Shown here one piece after another: positions 1 to 7,433 of a DNA stretch of 64,000 nucleotides. Location of the stretch: assembly GCF_024508335.1 (NCBI RefSeq), contig NZ_CP101988.1:186001-250000 (forward strand), given 5' to 3'. The notes below the pieces were generated by a model. That model had not been told where the DNA came from and made no database searches. It saw only the letters and a program-made list of their open reading frames with translations. Both the position numbers and the translations under genes were made by a program. The stretch comes from Cellulomonas chengniuliangii. Lineage in GTDB: Bacteria; Actinomycetota; Actinomycetes; Actinomycetales; Cellulomonadaceae. Numbering within the stretch: the first letter of the stretch is position 1; the number at the start of each line of letters is the position of its first letter.

Positions 1-183
1 CAGCGAGAAGAAGTCCTCGAGCGGGGCATCCAGGAGGATGCTGCCGAGCCAACCGCCGAGCAGCGCGCCGATGACGCCGACGACGAGGGTGGCGATCCAC
101 CCACCCGCTTGCTTACCCGGCAGGATGGCCTTGGCGATGGCCCCCGCGAGCAGTCCGAGCAGCAGGAACGCTAAGAAACCCAT
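1..183 (-). CDS. GlsB/YeaQ/YmgE-family small membrane protein, partial
   Basis: The first 61 codons of a small integral membrane protein; the 3' end lies beyond the left edge. The N-terminus is one hydrophobic helix (GFLAFLLLGLLAGAIAKAI), then the short PGKQAGGW turn and a second glycine-rich helix (ATLVVGVIGALLGGWLGSIL). This is the pattern of the transglycosylase-associated GlsB/YeaQ/YmgE family, usually about 85-90 residues and linked to general or envelope stress; its biochemical role is not established. It is transcribed leftward, away from the tRNA gene. The family call rests on the two-helix glycine pattern and the PGK turn. Confidence 0.85.
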   Translation of the reverse strand, partial: MGFLAFLLLGLLAGAIAKAILPGKQAGGWIATLVVGVIGALLGGWLGSILLDAPLEDFFSL

Positions 184-379
184 GTCGACCTCCAGATGGT
201 TCGTATGCCGTTGACCGTCCCATGCCGATGACGGCGCCGCATCCGGAGGCCGCGGTCGGCGGGGCCGCTCATCGCCCGACGGGAAGCTCTGTGTGGCAGC
301 CGTCACCGCCGGGACGGGGAACTCGGTTTGGGTCCGGGGCGTCGGGGCGGTATTGTCATCGTCGGCCCGCAAGGGCCAC

Positions 380-452
380 GCGCCCGTAGCTCAATGGATA
401 GAGCATCTGACTACGGATCAGAAGGTTGGGGGTTCGAGTCCCTTCGGGCGCA
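380..452 (+). tRNA. tRNA-Arg (anticodon ACG)
   Basis: A complete 73-nt cloverleaf is visible. The acceptor stem GCGCCCG pairs with CGGGCGC and is followed by discriminator A. The anticodon stem TCTGA/TCAGA encloses the loop CTACGGA, giving anticodon ACG (read as ICG after deamination), which decodes CGU/CGC/CGA. The T loop has GGTTCGAGTCC. The 3' CCA is not encoded. A strong hairpin follows after 7 nt. Confidence 0.97.
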
Positions 453-459
453 CAGCAGA

Positions 460-492
460 CGAAGGCCCAGCACCGGTGGTGCTGGGCCTTCG
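460..492. terminator. Perfect 15-bp stem-loop, bidirectional terminator
   Basis: CGAAGGCCCAGCACC (460-474) pairs perfectly with 478-492 around a 3-nt loop. It lies just after tRNA-Arg and 29 bp beyond the stop of the opposing GH16 gene, so it can end transcription from both sides. Only a short, interrupted T run follows, as is common in high-GC actinobacteria. Confidence 0.8.
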
Positions 493-521
493 TCGTTGGC
501 GTGTGGACAGGTGTCAGGGCA

Positions 522-1799
522 TCACAGGGTCCACTGCTGGTTGGCGCCCCCGTGGCAGTTCCACAGGTTCACGCGCTGCCCGTCGTAGACCGGTGTGCCG
601 CCGACAGCGTCGAGGCAGCGGCCCGACTGCGGGTTCCGCAGTGCGCGTGTCGCCGAGTCGTACGTCCACTTCTGGGCGCCCGTGCCGTTGCACGTCCACA
701 GCTGCACGACGGTCCCGTTCTCCGTCCCGCCGCCCTGCACGTCCAGGCACTTGCCGAGCGCCCGGATCGTGCCGTCCGACCCTCGAGTCCACTGCTGGGC
801 GGCGTTGCCGTTGCAGCCGACCACCTGGATCGGGTTCCCGTCATGCGTCTGCGCCCAGGGCACGTCGAGGCACAGCGAGTTCGCGACGCGGAGGGTGCCG
901 GTGCCCGTCGGGAGCGTGCCGCCCCCGCCCCCGCCGCCTCCGCCGGACCCGGAGCCGTTGTCGTAGACGCGGACGTAGTCGACCTTCATCTGCTGGGGGA
1001 ACTGCGTGGTGCCGTCGGGGTAGCCGGGCCACTCGCCGCCGACGGCGACGTTGAGGATGAGGAAGTAGGGCTTATCGAACACCCAGGCGTTGGCGCCCAC
1101 GCTCGCCCTGGTGACCTGGTGGAAGACGGCGCCGTCGACCGACCAGGTGATGGAGCCGGGCTTCCAGTCCACGGCGAACGTGTGGAAGTCATCCGCGAAC
1201 GACCAGTTCTGCGGGTGCTGGTAGGCGCCCGTGATGCCGGCCCCGCCCGAGTAGCCAGGGCCGTGCACCGTGCCGTAGGTGCGGTGCGGCTCCTTGCCGA
1301 CGTTCTCCATGATGTCGATCTCGCCCGAGGAGGGCCACGGTGTCTGGGGGAAGTCCCCGCCGAGCATCCAGAACGCCGGCCAGATGCCCTGGCCGCGCGG
1401 GATCTGGATGCGCGCCTCGACGCGGCCGTACGCGAGCTCGACCTTGTTGTTGGTCTGCAGCCGCGCTGACGTGTACGACCCGTCGGCCTCGCGCCGGGCG
1501 GTGATGACGAGGTTGCCCTGCCCGTCGAGCGCGGAGTTGTTGCGGGACGTCGTGTAGTTTTGCAGCTCGGCGTTGCCCCAGCCGCCGGCGCCGGTGTCGT
1601 AGTTCCAGACGGACGGGTCGGGCGCGCTGCCGGCGGAGCCGTCGAACTCCTGGGACCACACGACGTCTCCGATCGCTGCCTCGGCAGGGCTGGCCGTCGA
1701 TGCCACCAGGCCGGCAGCGACGAGGGTGGCGACTCCGAGCGCGGCGGTGAGCCCGCGGGCTCGGTGGGTGGTGGTGGTGCGGGGGTGCGGGGGGTGCAT
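522..1799 (-). CDS. Secreted GH16 beta-1,3-glucanase (laminarinase type) with C-terminal ricin-B/CBM13 domain
   Basis: A 425-residue secreted endoglucanase. An Arg-containing signal peptide ends at about residue 41 (PAEA|AIGD). The GH16 fold spans about 44-280 and holds the signature GEIDIMENVG: E160 is the expected nucleophile, D162 the helper and E165 the acid/base. A poly-Gly linker (about 284-295) leads to a ricin-type beta-trefoil (about 300-425) with three QxW repeats (AQQW, AQKW, NQQW), which should bind glycans. The EIDIME spacing and the overall sequence suit laminarinase-type beta-1,3(4)-glucanases. The ATG at 1799 was preferred over an upstream ATG because AGGAGG lies 8 nt before it and the signal peptide begins there. 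The upstream DNA carries phased 23-bp repeats (2062-2140). Confidence 0.93.
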   Translation of the reverse strand: MHPPHPRTTTTHRARGLTAALGVATLVAAGLVASTASPAEAAIGDVVWSQEFDGSAGSAPDPSVWNYDTGAGGWGNAELQNYTTSRNNSALDGQGNLVITARREADGSYTSARLQTNNKVELAYGRVEARIQIPRGQGIWPAFWMLGGDFPQTPWPSSGEIDIMENVGKEPHRTYGTVHGPGYSGGAGITGAYQHPQNWSFADDFHTFAVDWKPGSITWSVDGAVFHQVTRASVGANAWVFDKPYFLILNVAVGGEWPGYPDGTTQFPQQMKVDYVRVYDNGSGSGGGGGGGGGTLPTGTGTLRVANSLCLDVPWAQTHDGNPIQVVGCNGNAAQQWTRGSDGTIRALGKCLDVQGGGTENGTVVQLWTCNGTGAQKWTYDSATRALRNPQSGRCLDAVGGTPVYDGQRVNLWNCHGGANQQWTL

Positions 1800-2181
1800 C
1801 TGTGCCTCCTGGATAGTCGGCGATCGGACGGGACCGGAATTGGCGCCGCCCGAGGGCACGTGTCGCGACGCTGCGCACGTGGGGGGCGACTAGTCCGTCC
1901 GAGGCCGACAGTAACGGCGACACTTGCCGACCGGCAGGTGCCCGGGAATGGAAACCGTTGTCGGATTTCGACCGAGTTGTCAATGAGCTCGCTCGATTGC
2001 CCGGGCGTCGGCCGCTGACGTGCATCACGGGAGTTCTTCTGCGGACCTCCGCACCGGAGTTCTGCAGAGTGACGCGACAAGCGTCTGCAAAGTGTTGTCT
2101 GACCAGTCTGCAAAGTGCAGCGTCGCAACCCTGCAGAGTGTCATCGAGGGTGGGACTCCCGCCGCGACCCGCAGCAGGCCG
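1800..2181. other. Intergenic promoter region of the GH16 gene
   Basis: This 382-bp stretch separates two leftward genes and must hold the GH16 promoter. No credible gene lies here; the open frames have no ribosome-binding site or family resemblance. Notable content is the four-copy CTGCARAGTG array at 2062-2140, listed separately. A short GGAAACCG half-site near 1950 could belong to a LacI-type operator, but no matching second half was found. Confidence 0.7.
2062..2140. repeat. Four CTGCARAGTG direct repeats with exact 23-bp period
   Basis: CTGCAGAGTG starts at 2062, CTGCAAAGTG at 2085 and 2108, and CTGCAGAGTG at 2131, so adjacent copies are exactly 23 bp apart. The 13-bp spacers are unrelated, so this is an array of spaced sites rather than a tandem duplication. 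A weaker in-phase copy (CTGCGGACCT) sits at 2039. Read toward the GH16 gene the motif is CACTYTGCAG. The array ends about 260 bp upstream of the GH16 start, which suits a cooperative regulator-binding region. The function is inferred; the periodicity is seen directly. Confidence 0.8.
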
Positions 2182-5100
2182 CTACCGCACGAGCAGGATC
2201 CGGGGGAGGGCTGCGGTGGCGGTGTAGTTCTGGTCGCCGCTGTAGAGCACGACGACCAGCGAGGTGCGCGTCCGGTCGGGCAGCCGCAGGGTGGCGGCGC
2301 CGTCGGGGCCGAGCGTGGCGGTGACGGTGGGGCCACCGACCACCCAGGCGCTCACGGTCCCGGTCGGCGTGACCCCATCGACGCCCTTGACCTGCGCCTG
2401 GACGACCTTGGGGTCATCACGTCTGACCGACCAGTCCGTGCCCGCCGTGGAGAGCGACGGGATGCCGCGCGTGACGACGTAGCGGGCCGGGCCGGACGTC
2501 GACGGCGCCACGTCGGCCGTGCCGCGGTAGGCGGCGACGACCTCGTGCGTGCCCGCGGGCAGGCTGTCGGGAAGGTCGATGCGGGCCTGCGCGCGGTTCG
2601 GCCCGGTGGCCACGAGCTCGCCGCTCGCGACGACCTCGCCGCCGACCAGCAGGTCGACCGTGCCGGTGGGGGCGGCGCCCTCGGCGCGTACCGTGACCGT
2701 CGCGGTGGCGCCGTGGCCGAGCGGCGCCCGCTCGCGTGAGAGGCGCAGCGTGGTCGTCGACTCGGCAGGCTCGGGCAGGTCGATGCCCGCCGCGGCGGCC
2801 AGCAGCGTGGCGGCCTCACCCGCACGGCCCGACATGAGCGCGTGCTCGGCGTCAGCGGTGAGCCGCACGGCGTCGTCGGCGGCCGTGCCCGCGATGACCG
2901 CGGCCTGGGCCACGTCGCGCAGCACCGACACGACGAGGTCGGCCTCGGGAGTCCACTCGCCGTCGAACGTCCCGGCCGCCGTGACGAGCAGGCGGACGGC
3001 CTGCGTCGTCGACTGCGGCGCCCCGGCGAGCGTGTCGCCGTCCCACACGTCGGCGTCGAGCACGGCCTGCACCGCGTCCCGCTGGGCGCCGGGCTCGAGC
3101 GACTCGACCACGTCGGCCAGGCGGGCGCGCTGCGCGTCGGTGCGCAGGCCCCAGCCGTAGGCGTACGCGGGCGCGTACGTCGCGTCGCCCACGTTCACCG
3201 GGACGCCGTCGGCGGTGGCCGGCCACGAGATGGGCAGGCGGCCGGTGAATGGCACGTCGCCGAACAGCACGTCCGCGACCCCCGCGCCCTCCGAGCCGGG
3301 CAGCCACGAGGCGACGAGCGCGTCGATCGCGTCGAGCCGGTCCGTGACCAGCTGCGGCCGGCCCGCCACCACGAGCACGACGCATTCCATCGCGTCGCAC
3401 ACCGCGTCGATCGCGGCCCGGTCCGCCGCGGGCAGCTCGAGGCTGCGGCCGTTGTTGCCCACGTCCCCGATGCCCTCGGCGTACGGGGGCTCCCCGACCA
3501 CGACCACGCCGACGTCCGCGCCGTCCATGGGCGCCGACGCGTCGGCCGAGTAGGTGACCTCGGCGCCCGGGGCAGCGGCGCGGATGCCCTCGAGGATCGA
3601 CGTCCCGGGAGTGATGTCGCCCGAGCCGCCCTGCCAGGAGATCGTCCAACCGCCCATCTGGTGGCCCAGGTCGTCGGCGTTGGACCCCGCGACGTAGAGG
3701 TGCTGGTCACGGCCCAACGGCAGCACGTCGTCGTCCTTGAGGAGCACCTGCGAGGCGGCCGCGGCCTCGCGGGCCACAGCGCGGTGCTCGGCCGAGCCGA
3801 CGGCGTCCGCGTGGGTGCGATCCGCGAGCGGCTGCTCGAACAGGCCCAGGTGCATCTTGGCGGTGAGGATGCGGCTCACCGCGTCGTCGACCCGCGCCTG
3901 GGACACGGCCCCGGACTCGACGTTCTGTGTGAGGGACGTGAGGAACGCGCCGAAGTTGTACGGCGCCATCGCCATGTCGAGGCCCGAGTTGACGCTCCGC
4001 GCCACCTTCTCGGTGTACGTGCCGCCCGGCAGCTTGTCGATGCCCTCCCAGTCGCTCACCAGGAACCCATCGAACCCGAGGTCACCCTTGAGCACCTCGG
4101 TGTTGAGCTGGGTGTGCTCGTGCATGCGTAACGGCCCGGCCCCGAGGTCCACCGCCGAGTAGGACGGCATGATCGAGCCGACGCCCGCCTCGATCGCGGG
4201 GACGTACGGGTCGCCGTGCACCCGCATCAGCTCGGCGAGCGAGCCCGCGTAGGTGATGCCCTGGTCGATCGGGTAGCCGGAGCCCGCGAGCGACGGCTCG
4301 TAGCGCGTGCCACCGTCACCGAGCCAGTGCTTGGCCGTCGCCAGCACCCGCCCGGGCCCGGACACGTCCGTTGGGTCGGGGCCCTGCAGCCCGATCACGG
4401 CGTCGTCGGCGAGCACCGACACGAGCGCCGGGTCCTCGCTGAACGCCTCGTAGCTGCGGCCCCACCGCTCGTCGCGCGTGACGCACAGGCACGGCGCGAA
4501 CGTCCACGGCACGCCCGTCGCGCGGGTCTCGACAGCCGTCGCCTCGCCCACCCGCCGCACCAGGTCGGGGTCGCGCGCGGCGCCCAGGCCGCTGTTGTGC
4601 GGGAAGATCGTCGCCCCCACCACGTTGTTGTGGCCGTGCACGGCGTCGACGCCGTAGATGAGCGGGACCTGCAGACGCGTCGAGAGGGCCTGGCGCTGGA
4701 ACCCGTCGACCATGTCGGCCCAGCCGGTCGCGGTGTTGTCCTGCGGCACGGAGCCCCCGCCGGAGAGCACCGACCCGAGCCCGAGCTCGGCGATCTGCGC
4801 GGGGGACTGCAGCCCCAGGCGCTCGGCCTGCGCCATCTGGCCGACCTTCTCCGCGAGCGTCATCCGCCCCAGCAGGTCCGCGACGCGCTCGTCCACGGGC
4901 GCCGTGCTGTCGAGGTACAGCGCCCCGACGGCGTTGAGCACCACCCGCGCCGACGTGGCGGCGAGGCCGTCCGCCGTGAGGGCCAGCGTGAACGACCGGG
5001 CGTCGTCCTCATCGGCCGTCGCGGCGGTGGCCACCTCGATGGTCTGCTCGGCGCCCGAGGCCGTGCCCGCGTCGAAGGTCAGCGTTCCGCTCGCGGCGGT

Positions 5101-7308
5101 GTAGTGGGTCCCGGCCGCGGCCGTGCCCGGCTGGTCGGTGAACGCGACCGTCACGGGCTCGGTCAGCGGCTCGCCGTCGGTCGTGGTCACGCGGACCCTG
5201 ACCTGGGCGGTCTCGCCCGGGTCCACCAGGACGACGTCGTCCACGGGGGCGACCGTCACCGTCGGGGCCGGCGTCGCGGAGCCGAACAGCTCGACGTCGT
5301 CGACGGCGAAGCGCACCGGCTGCGCGGTGCCGGGCACCATCGTCAGGGCGTACCCCCACGCGGAGGTGAGGTCGAGGGTCCCGTTGCGGGTGGCGGCGTC
5401 GCCGGGCTGGTACCCGCCGAGCCGGAAGTCCGCGAACGGGATCTCGACCACGCGCCACCGGCTGCCCTCGGGCGACCAGGTGTCCTTGAACGTCGCGGCC
5501 CACAGCTCGGAGTGCTCGCCGTCAGGGCCGCCGTCCTTGAGCTCGACCTTGATGTCCGCGCCCGCCGTCGGGGAGGCGGGACGGGTGTCCTGCGAGGCGT
5601 ACCAGAGCAGGCGGATGCCGTGGTACGAGCTCCAGTCCTGCGGGGCCGCGAGGTTGTGGCTGTAGCCGCCCCAGCCGCCGCCCGCGATGAGGTACTCGCC
5701 CGCGAGCACGTGGTTGCCCGCGGGCGCCCCGTCGCGGTCCTGCTGCTCGACGCCGAGCGACACCTGCGCGCCGTCCGAGCCCCAGGTGAAGTGCCCGACG
5801 GTGCCGCCCGGCTCGGCGAACGGCACGTCGCCCTCGAAGTCCTGGATGGTCGTGGCCCGCTCGTACAGGGCGATGTCGTCGAACTGCCAGGCCCCGGGGC
5901 CCAGGTCGGTCAGCGTGACCGCGAACCCGGTGGCCGCGGCGGGGTCGAACCGCGCGTCGGAGGCCGGGTCGCCCTTGAGGCGCAGCTGCGCGAACGCGAC
6001 GCTCACCTGGCGCCATCCGGCGGTGTCGTCGACGACCGAGCGCTCGAACAGCTGGCCGCCGCTCTTGAGCTCGAACCGCAGCTGGCCGCCGGCGCCCGTC
6101 CCGTGGAACCAGAACGCGAACCCGTCGTGCGCCGACCAGTCGGCGGACGCCGCGAGGTCATGGGTGAATCCGAACCAGTCGCCGGCGGCGGGGGCGCCTC
6201 CGACCAGCGCCTGGAGCGCCTGGTTGCCCGCGGGGGCGCCCGCCCTGTCCGCCGCGACGGTTGAGAGCGCCGGGGTCACGGACGCGGCGCTGCCCCATGT
6301 GGTGTACCCGGCGGGCACGCCCGACTCGAAGTCGTCGAGCACGTGCGCCGAGCCCACGTCGGGCAGGTCGCCGTGCGGGGTGATGGTGACGGTCGACGTG
6401 GTGCGGCCGCCCAGCAGCACGCCCGTCGGGTCGGTGAGGGTCAGCTCCACGGTCGTCACCGGGGCCAGCGGCCCGTGGTCGACCGTCTCGACGGCGACCT
6501 GCTGGGTCGTGGCGCCTGCGGGGATGGTCACGACCTGGTCGAGTGCCGTGTAGTCCGTGCCCGGGGCCGCGGTCCCGCCGGTCGAGGCCACCCGCACGGT
6601 GACGTCGCCCTCGGCGGGCGCGTTGAGCAGCAGCGGCACGGTGGCAGTCCCGCCGGCGGGCACCGACGTGGCGCCGCGCGCGAAGGACACCACGACGTCA
6701 TCGGGCACGCCCAGGACCTCGAGGGAGTACAGCGAGTACCCGTACCAGTGCGGGCGGGCCGGGTCCCAGTCGAACGCGACCCGCTCCAGCATGACGACGC
6801 GCACGTACCGGGCGTCGGCGGGGGCGTCGAACGTCACGGTGTCGGACCCGCCGTCGCTCGCCTCGGACGCGACGGTGGTCCAGCTCGCGTCGTCCTCGGG
6901 GGCGGCAGTGGCCACCTGCACCTCGTAGGACGCCGCGTACGCGTCCTCCCACGCCAGCGTGACGCCGTCGACAGCGGCCGAGGCGCCCAGGTCGACCTGG
7001 AGCCACGCGGTGAACTCGACGTCCTCGTCGGGCCCGTTGCCGCTGGCCCACCGCGTGCCGGGGTCGCCATCGATCGCGTGGGACGCCGGGAACGAGCCGT
7101 CGACGTCGTCCTGCGAGGCGGAGGCCGTCGCGACGCCCGTGCGGGCGAGGTCTGTCGCTGCGAGCGCCGGCGTCGCGGTGGTGACGAGGGCCCCGGGGAC
7201 CAGCATCGCGAGGAGTCCGACCATGGCGGCGCGTCGCCGTCGTCGTGGTGGGGGCGCGCTCGGCGCCGTGCGGTGGGTCGACCAGGACGTGCGCAGGGCT
7301 CCGGACAC
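2182..7308 (-). CDS. Giant secreted multidomain GH3 glycosidase (discoidin, Calx-beta, carbohydrate-binding and Ig-like domains)
   Basis: A 1,708-residue secreted enzyme. The signal peptide ends at ALA (about 50). Domains in order: F5/8 discoidin-like (about 55-200), Calx-beta (about 205-312), two CBM11/CIA30-like beta-sandwiches each opening with a D-F-E motif (about 322-475 and 485-675), a second Calx-beta (about 680-790), GH3 N-terminal barrel (about 800-1120), GH3 C-terminal sandwich (about 1150-1400), a helical spacer (about 1430-1505) and two Ig-like repeats (about 1512-1708). The predicted nucleophile is Asp of LVSDWEG (about D1086). GH3 enzymes are usually 600-900 residues, so this is unusually large. 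GH3 members act as exo-beta-glucosidases or xylosidases; the extra domains suggest binding to insoluble polysaccharide. The GTG start is preceded by AAGGAG. There is no LPXTG or dockerin at the C-terminus. Confidence 0.9.
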   Translation of the reverse strand: MSGALRTSWSTHRTAPSAPPPRRRRRAAMVGLLAMLVPGALVTTATPALAATDLARTGVATASASQDDVDGSFPASHAIDGDPGTRWASGNGPDEDVEFTAWLQVDLGASAAVDGVTLAWEDAYAASYEVQVATAAPEDDASWTTVASEASDGGSDTVTFDAPADARYVRVVMLERVAFDWDPARPHWYGYSLYSLEVLGVPDDVVVSFARGATSVPAGGTATVPLLLNAPAEGDVTVRVASTGGTAAPGTDYTALDQVVTIPAGATTQQVAVETVDHGPLAPVTTVELTLTDPTGVLLGGRTTSTVTITPHGDLPDVGSAHVLDDFESGVPAGYTTWGSAASVTPALSTVAADRAGAPAGNQALQALVGGAPAAGDWFGFTHDLAASADWSAHDGFAFWFHGTGAGGQLRFELKSGGQLFERSVVDDTAGWRQVSVAFAQLRLKGDPASDARFDPAAATGFAVTLTDLGPGAWQFDDIALYERATTIQDFEGDVPFAEPGGTVGHFTWGSDGAQVSLGVEQQDRDGAPAGNHVLAGEYLIAGGGWGGYSHNLAAPQDWSSYHGIRLLWYASQDTRPASPTAGADIKVELKDGGPDGEHSELWAATFKDTWSPEGSRWRVVEIPFADFRLGGYQPGDAATRNGTLDLTSAWGYALTMVPGTAQPVRFAVDDVELFGSATPAPTVTVAPVDDVVLVDPGETAQVRVRVTTTDGEPLTEPVTVAFTDQPGTAAAGTHYTAASGTLTFDAGTASGAEQTIEVATAATADEDDARSFTLALTADGLAATSARVVLNAVGALYLDSTAPVDERVADLLGRMTLAEKVGQMAQAERLGLQSPAQIAELGLGSVLSGGGSVPQDNTATGWADMVDGFQRQALSTRLQVPLIYGVDAVHGHNNVVGATIFPHNSGLGAARDPDLVRRVGEATAVETRATGVPWTFAPCLCVTRDERWGRSYEAFSEDPALVSVLADDAVIGLQGPDPTDVSGPGRVLATAKHWLGDGGTRYEPSLAGSGYPIDQGITYAGSLAELMRVHGDPYVPAIEAGVGSIMPSYSAVDLGAGPLRMHEHTQLNTEVLKGDLGFDGFLVSDWEGIDKLPGGTYTEKVARSVNSGLDMAMAPYNFGAFLTSLTQNVESGAVSQARVDDAVSRILTAKMHLGLFEQPLADRTHADAVGSAEHRAVAREAAAASQVLLKDDDVLPLGRDQHLYVAGSNADDLGHQMGGWTISWQGGSGDITPGTSILEGIRAAAPGAEVTYSADASAPMDGADVGVVVVGEPPYAEGIGDVGNNGRSLELPAADRAAIDAVCDAMECVVLVVAGRPQLVTDRLDAIDALVASWLPGSEGAGVADVLFGDVPFTGRLPISWPATADGVPVNVGDATYAPAYAYGWGLRTDAQRARLADVVESLEPGAQRDAVQAVLDADVWDGDTLAGAPQSTTQAVRLLVTAAGTFDGEWTPEADLVVSVLRDVAQAAVIAGTAADDAVRLTADAEHALMSGRAGEAATLLAAAAGIDLPEPAESTTTLRLSRERAPLGHGATATVTVRAEGAAPTGTVDLLVGGEVVASGELVATGPNRAQARIDLPDSLPAGTHEVVAAYRGTADVAPSTSGPARYVVTRGIPSLSTAGTDWSVRRDDPKVVQAQVKGVDGVTPTGTVSAWVVGGPTVTATLGPDGAATLRLPDRTRTSLVVVLYSGDQNYTATAALPRILLVR

Positions 7309-7350
7309 CGTTCACTCCTTTGTGAGACGACGACACCCCACGTAAGCACG

Positions 7351-7395
7351 AGACCGGTCTAGGCCACTAGGCCGAAAGGGTTACGGAAGCGTAAC
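7351..7395. promoter_or_regulatory. Palindromes upstream of the giant GH3 gene
   Basis: AGACCGGTCT (7351-7360) is a perfect 10-bp palindrome, and GTTACG-GAAG-CGTAAC (7380-7395) is a 6-bp-arm inverted repeat. A CTAGGCC direct repeat lies between them. All sit 43-87 bp before the GTG start of the GH3 gene, where operators for sugar-responsive repressors usually lie. The repressor is unknown. The GTTACG repeat could instead be part of a weak terminator for the antiporter gene that ends at 7434. Confidence 0.45.
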
Positions 7396-7433
7396 GGCGG
7401 CTGAGGCTTCGACGTCCTCGACTTCACGCTCGG

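Noticed and set aside
380-460. tRNA-Arg as an integration site for a mobile element
   Set aside because: No integrase gene, no direct repeat of the tRNA 3' end and a normal terminator directly downstream; nothing suggests an inserted element here.
1940-1970. LacI-type operator upstream of GH16 (GGAAACCG half-site)
   Set aside because: No second half-site with suitable spacing could be found; chance occurrence is likely.
2700-4200. Long antisense open frames opposite the giant GH3 gene
   Set aside because: They mirror codon bias of the real gene, are rich in Arg/Gly/Pro, and lack ribosome-binding sites and family features; the same holds for antisense frames over the GH3 at 21392 and elsewhere.
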